From Alphaproteobacteria bacterium (lineage in GTDB: Bacteria; Pseudomonadota; Alphaproteobacteria; Puniceispirillales; Puniceispirillaceae), in NCBI GenBank assembly GCA_011524805.1, contig WTJO01000239.1, forward strand, positions 1 to 23,511: DNA of 23,511 bases, given 5' to 3'. How positions within the stretch are numbered: the first letter of the stretch is position 1; every line of letters begins with the position of its first letter. The notes under the pieces are model-generated. The model was not told where the DNA came from. It made no database searches and saw only the letters and a program-made list of their open reading frames with translations. The position numbers and the translations under genes are program-made. Below, one piece after another: positions 21,595 to 23,511 of the stretch.

Positions 21595-22623
21595 ATGTTT
21601 GCTTCGTTAAATGATGTCGCCGCCAGTGTTTCGGCATTGTCTCAGCCAGATGAAGAAATGCGGGAACAGGCACGCCTGCATCAGTCACAGCTTACAAAGC
21701 CGCCAACAGCACTTGGCCAGCTTGAAGAGCTGGCAATATTCATGGCTGGCTGGCGAGATGAAATTTGTCCGTCAATCAACAGGGCTCAGGCACTTGTATT
21801 TGCCGGCAATCATGGGGTATGCGCACAGGGGGTAAATCCGTTTCCGCAGGAAGTAACCGCCCAGATGGTCGCCAATTTTGCGCATGGCGGCGCCGCGATT
21901 AACCAGCTGGCCGCACTAGCAGATGCTGAACTGGCAGTGCATCCGCTATCTCTTGATGTTCCGACAGGGGATATTTCTGTTGCACCTGCCATGGATGAAG
22001 CAGCGTTACTGGAGGCGATAAATATCGGCGCAGCTGCTGTAGATAGTACAGCAGATGTTGTTATTCTTGGCGAGATGGGGATTGGTAATTCAACCATATC
22101 TGCTGCGCTATGCGCAGGCTGTTTTGGCGGCGATGCCAGCCAGTGGGTTGGCAGAGGCACTGGTGCAGATGATGCGCAAATCAAGAAAAAGGCCGAGATT
22201 GTCAACCGCGCAACAGCCCGTATGCACCAGCAGAATATAGATGATATGAACACAGCCAGACAGGGGCTGTTCATCCTGCGCCAGCTTGGCGGCAGAGAAC
22301 AGGCTGCCCTGTGCGGGGCTGTGCTGGCGGCACGCGCATCACGCCAGATTGTGATGCTTGACGGTTTTATCTGCACAAGCGCTGTTGCGCCTCTGCATAT
22401 TATGTCTCACGATATGCTGTCTCATTGTCTGGTAGCACATAAAAGCCGTGAGCCCGGGCATCAGAAACTGCTATCCTGTCTTGGCAAACAGCCATTGCTT
22501 GATCTTGACCTTTGTCTTGGTGAGGGCAGCGGGGCGGCAATAGGGTTGATGATTTTGCGCGCCGCGATGGCATGTCATAATGGCATGGCCAGCTTTGCAC
22601 AGGCAGAGATTTCAACATCATGA
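21595..22623 (+). CDS. cobT: Nicotinate-nucleotide--dimethylbenzimidazole phosphoribosyltransferase CobT (P. denitrificans CobU)
   Basis: This 342-residue enzyme makes alpha-ribazole 5'-phosphate from nicotinate mononucleotide and 5,6-dimethylbenzimidazole, activating the lower ligand. Family motifs in order: TKPPTALGQLEELAIFMAGW (substrate-binding N-terminal part), LVFAGNHGVCAQGVNPFPQEVTAQMV, the Gly-rich LGEMGIGNSTISAALC, GRGTGADDAQIKKK, MLDGFICTSAVAPLHI, and CLGEGSGAAIGLMIL with catalytic Glu310 (equivalent to Glu317 of Salmonella CobT). It should not be confused with the cobaltochelatase subunit also named CobT. No bluB for aerobic dimethylbenzimidazole synthesis is present here. The stop overlaps the cobS start as ATGA. 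Confidence 0.95.
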   Translation: MFASLNDVAASVSALSQPDEEMREQARLHQSQLTKPPTALGQLEELAIFMAGWRDEICPSINRAQALVFAGNHGVCAQGVNPFPQEVTAQMVANFAHGGAAINQLAALADAELAVHPLSLDVPTGDISVAPAMDEAALLEAINIGAAAVDSTADVVILGEMGIGNSTISAALCAGCFGGDASQWVGRGTGADDAQIKKKAEIVNRATARMHQQNIDDMNTARQGLFILRQLGGREQAALCGAVLAARASRQIVMLDGFICTSAVAPLHIMSHDMLSHCLVAHKSREPGHQKLLSCLGKQPLLDLDLCLGEGSGAAIGLMILRAAMACHNGMASFAQAEISTS

Positions 22624-23399
22624 CAGAGATGAGGGCGTTTTTCACCGCTAAATATGCACAATGCCAACTGGCAATCAGCTTTCTGACGCGCCTGCCAGTT
22701 GCAAATATCGCCCAGCCATTGCCTCAGCTACACCAATGTTTCTGGGCGTTTTCAGCTGTCGGCATGGTGATTGGCGGGCTGGTCTATGGGATATTTGCCT
22801 GTCTTATAATAGCAGGTGTGCCTGCTATGATGTCTAGCTTTGCTGCAATTGGCAGCGGGGTGCTGCTTACCGGCGCGCTACATGAAGACGGGTTTGCAGA
22901 TATGCTTGACGGTTTTGGGGGCGGGCAGGATGCACATGCTAAACTTGCCATCATGAAAGATAGCCATATTGGCAGCTATGCTGTTATTGGGCTGATAATT
23001 GTGATTGGTATCAAGGCATCATCTCTTGGGGCAGTGGGTGTTACATTGCCGCTTGCTATATCTGTGATGGTAATTGCCGGTGCCAGCAGATTTTTCATGA
23101 TCTCCGTGCTGACAGTAATGCCGCCTGCACGGCCGGACGGGCTTGGTCACCATTATGCGGCCGGCGCGTCTGCTAGGACACTCACCACCGTGTTGCCATC
23201 ATTGCTGGTAGTGCTGGCAGTGTCGTTTTTTGCCCCGGCCTATGTACTTTTGATTATTGGCACTATGGCGGTGATAACTGCCCTCACAGGCTGGCTTGCC
23301 TATCGCCAGATAGGTGGCCAGACAGGCGATATATGCGGTGCTGTCCAGCTGATTTCGGAGACATCAGGCCTTGCCATGCTGGCGGTGCTGGCCAGCTAG
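22620..23399 (+). CDS. cobS: Adenosylcobinamide-GDP ribazoletransferase CobS (P. denitrificans CobV, cobalamin synthase)
   Basis: This 259-residue inner-membrane enzyme joins adenosylcobinamide-GDP to alpha-ribazole (or its phosphate) to yield adenosylcobalamin (phosphate), the last assembly step. The start includes QLAISFLTRLPV, the typical opening. LTGALHEDGFADMLDGFGGG (residues 84-103) is the acidic metal/diphosphate-binding signature, followed by IMKDSHIGSYAVIGL. Hydrophobic helices are seen near 44-66, 70-87, 117-160, 188-222 and the C-terminus. Length matches the family. It is translationally coupled to cobT by a 4-base overlap. No terminator-like hairpin follows before the tRNA gene on the opposite strand, only about 26 bases away. 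Confidence 0.94.
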   Translation: MTEMRAFFTAKYAQCQLAISFLTRLPVANIAQPLPQLHQCFWAFSAVGMVIGGLVYGIFACLIIAGVPAMMSSFAAIGSGVLLTGALHEDGFADMLDGFGGGQDAHAKLAIMKDSHIGSYAVIGLIIVIGIKASSLGAVGVTLPLAISVMVIAGASRFFMISVLTVMPPARPDGLGHHYAAGASARTLTTVLPSLLVVLAVSFFAPAYVLLIIGTMAVITALTGWLAYRQIGGQTGDICGAVQLISETSGLAMLAVLAS

Positions 23400-23425
23400 G
23401 GGCAGATTTTAGATATGTTGTGTAA

Positions 23426-23510
23426 TGGTGGGGGTACTCGGACTTGAACCGAGAAGCCTTGCGGCACAGGATTTTGAATCCAGCGTGTTTACCAATTTCA
23501 CCATACCCCC
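23426..23510 (-). tRNA. tRNA-Leu (anticodon CAA)
   Basis: On the minus strand a full 85-base class II tRNA is seen. The acceptor arm is GGGGGTA/TACCCCC with discriminator A and an encoded CCA (23428-23426). The D-loop contains TTGGT, and the anticodon loop TTCAAAA gives CAA, decoding UUG. The long variable arm has GCC-GCAA-GGC, and the T arm is CTCGG-TTCAAGT-CCGAG. The long variable arm and anticodon identify leucine. The anticodon stem CTGGA/TCCTG has one T-T mismatch at its second pair (positions 28-42). Confidence 0.95.
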
Positions 23511-23511
23511 A

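Noticed and set aside
21810..22376. A 188-codon open frame opposite cobT
   Set aside because: It is an antisense shadow rich in Ser, Ala and Cys. cobT on the other strand has all its catalytic motifs.

Overview
The window is almost entirely a cobalamin (vitamin B12) biosynthesis cluster of the aerobic, late-cobalt-insertion type known from Pseudomonas denitrificans. The host is most likely an alphaproteobacterium of about 50% GC. Supporting signs are the full aerobic enzyme set (CobG, CobF, CobN, CobE), a short COQ7-type ubiquinone hydroxylase, and a tRNA-Leu with an encoded CCA end. Arginine codons AGA/AGG are common for such a GC content (13 of 31 in cobQ by hand count). A marine SAR116-like lineage would fit, but that is a guess without database comparison.

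Layout. Positions 1-2636 are flank: the 3' end of an HNH nuclease gene (+), then coq7, dsbB and a DedA/YqaA membrane-protein gene reading leftward from about 2001, then an alpha-ribazole-phosphatase-like gene (+) that already belongs to B12 metabolism. Positions 2652-16490 are a long leftward run in transcription order: cobW, cobN, a fused cobG-cobH gene, cobI, cobJ, then (after cobK, which lies on the other strand) cobL, cobE, cobM, cobB, cobA, cobF. Most junctions overlap by 4-20 bases or have tiny gaps. From a 242-base divergent spacer, cobO and cobQ read rightward (16733-18883). The threonine-phosphate decarboxylase gene and cbiB read leftward (18867-20863). From a second divergent spacer, cobU (cobP), cobT (NaMN:DMB phosphoribosyltransferase) and cobS (cobalamin synthase) read rightward (21030-23399). 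A tRNA-Leu(CAA) on the minus strand closes the window.

How the genes work together. CobA and CobI methylate uroporphyrinogen III to precorrin-3A. The CobG half makes precorrin-3B. CobJ, CobM, CobF, CobK and CobL carry the ring to precorrin-8, the CobH half rearranges it to hydrogenobyrinate, and CobB amidates it. CobN is the large cobaltochelatase subunit. CobO adenosylates, CobQ amidates, CobD(PLP) and CbiB add the aminopropanol arm, CobU activates it, CobT and the CobC phosphatase supply alpha-ribazole, and CobS joins the halves. Not present here: the AAA+ chelatase subunits (P. denitrificans CobS/CobT), a cobalt reductase, BluB, a cobalt transporter, and any recognisable B12 riboswitch.

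Most notable are the CobG-CobH fusion of two non-consecutive enzymes, and the cobK/cobL junction, where divergent start codons share bases in a single CATG and candidate promoters lie inside the opposing gene. I see no CRISPR, insertion sequence, phage or defence module, and no wholly unknown system. Symbols for late steps follow the Salmonella scheme (cobC, cobD, cbiB, cobU, cobT, cobS); P. denitrificans equivalents are given in each entry.
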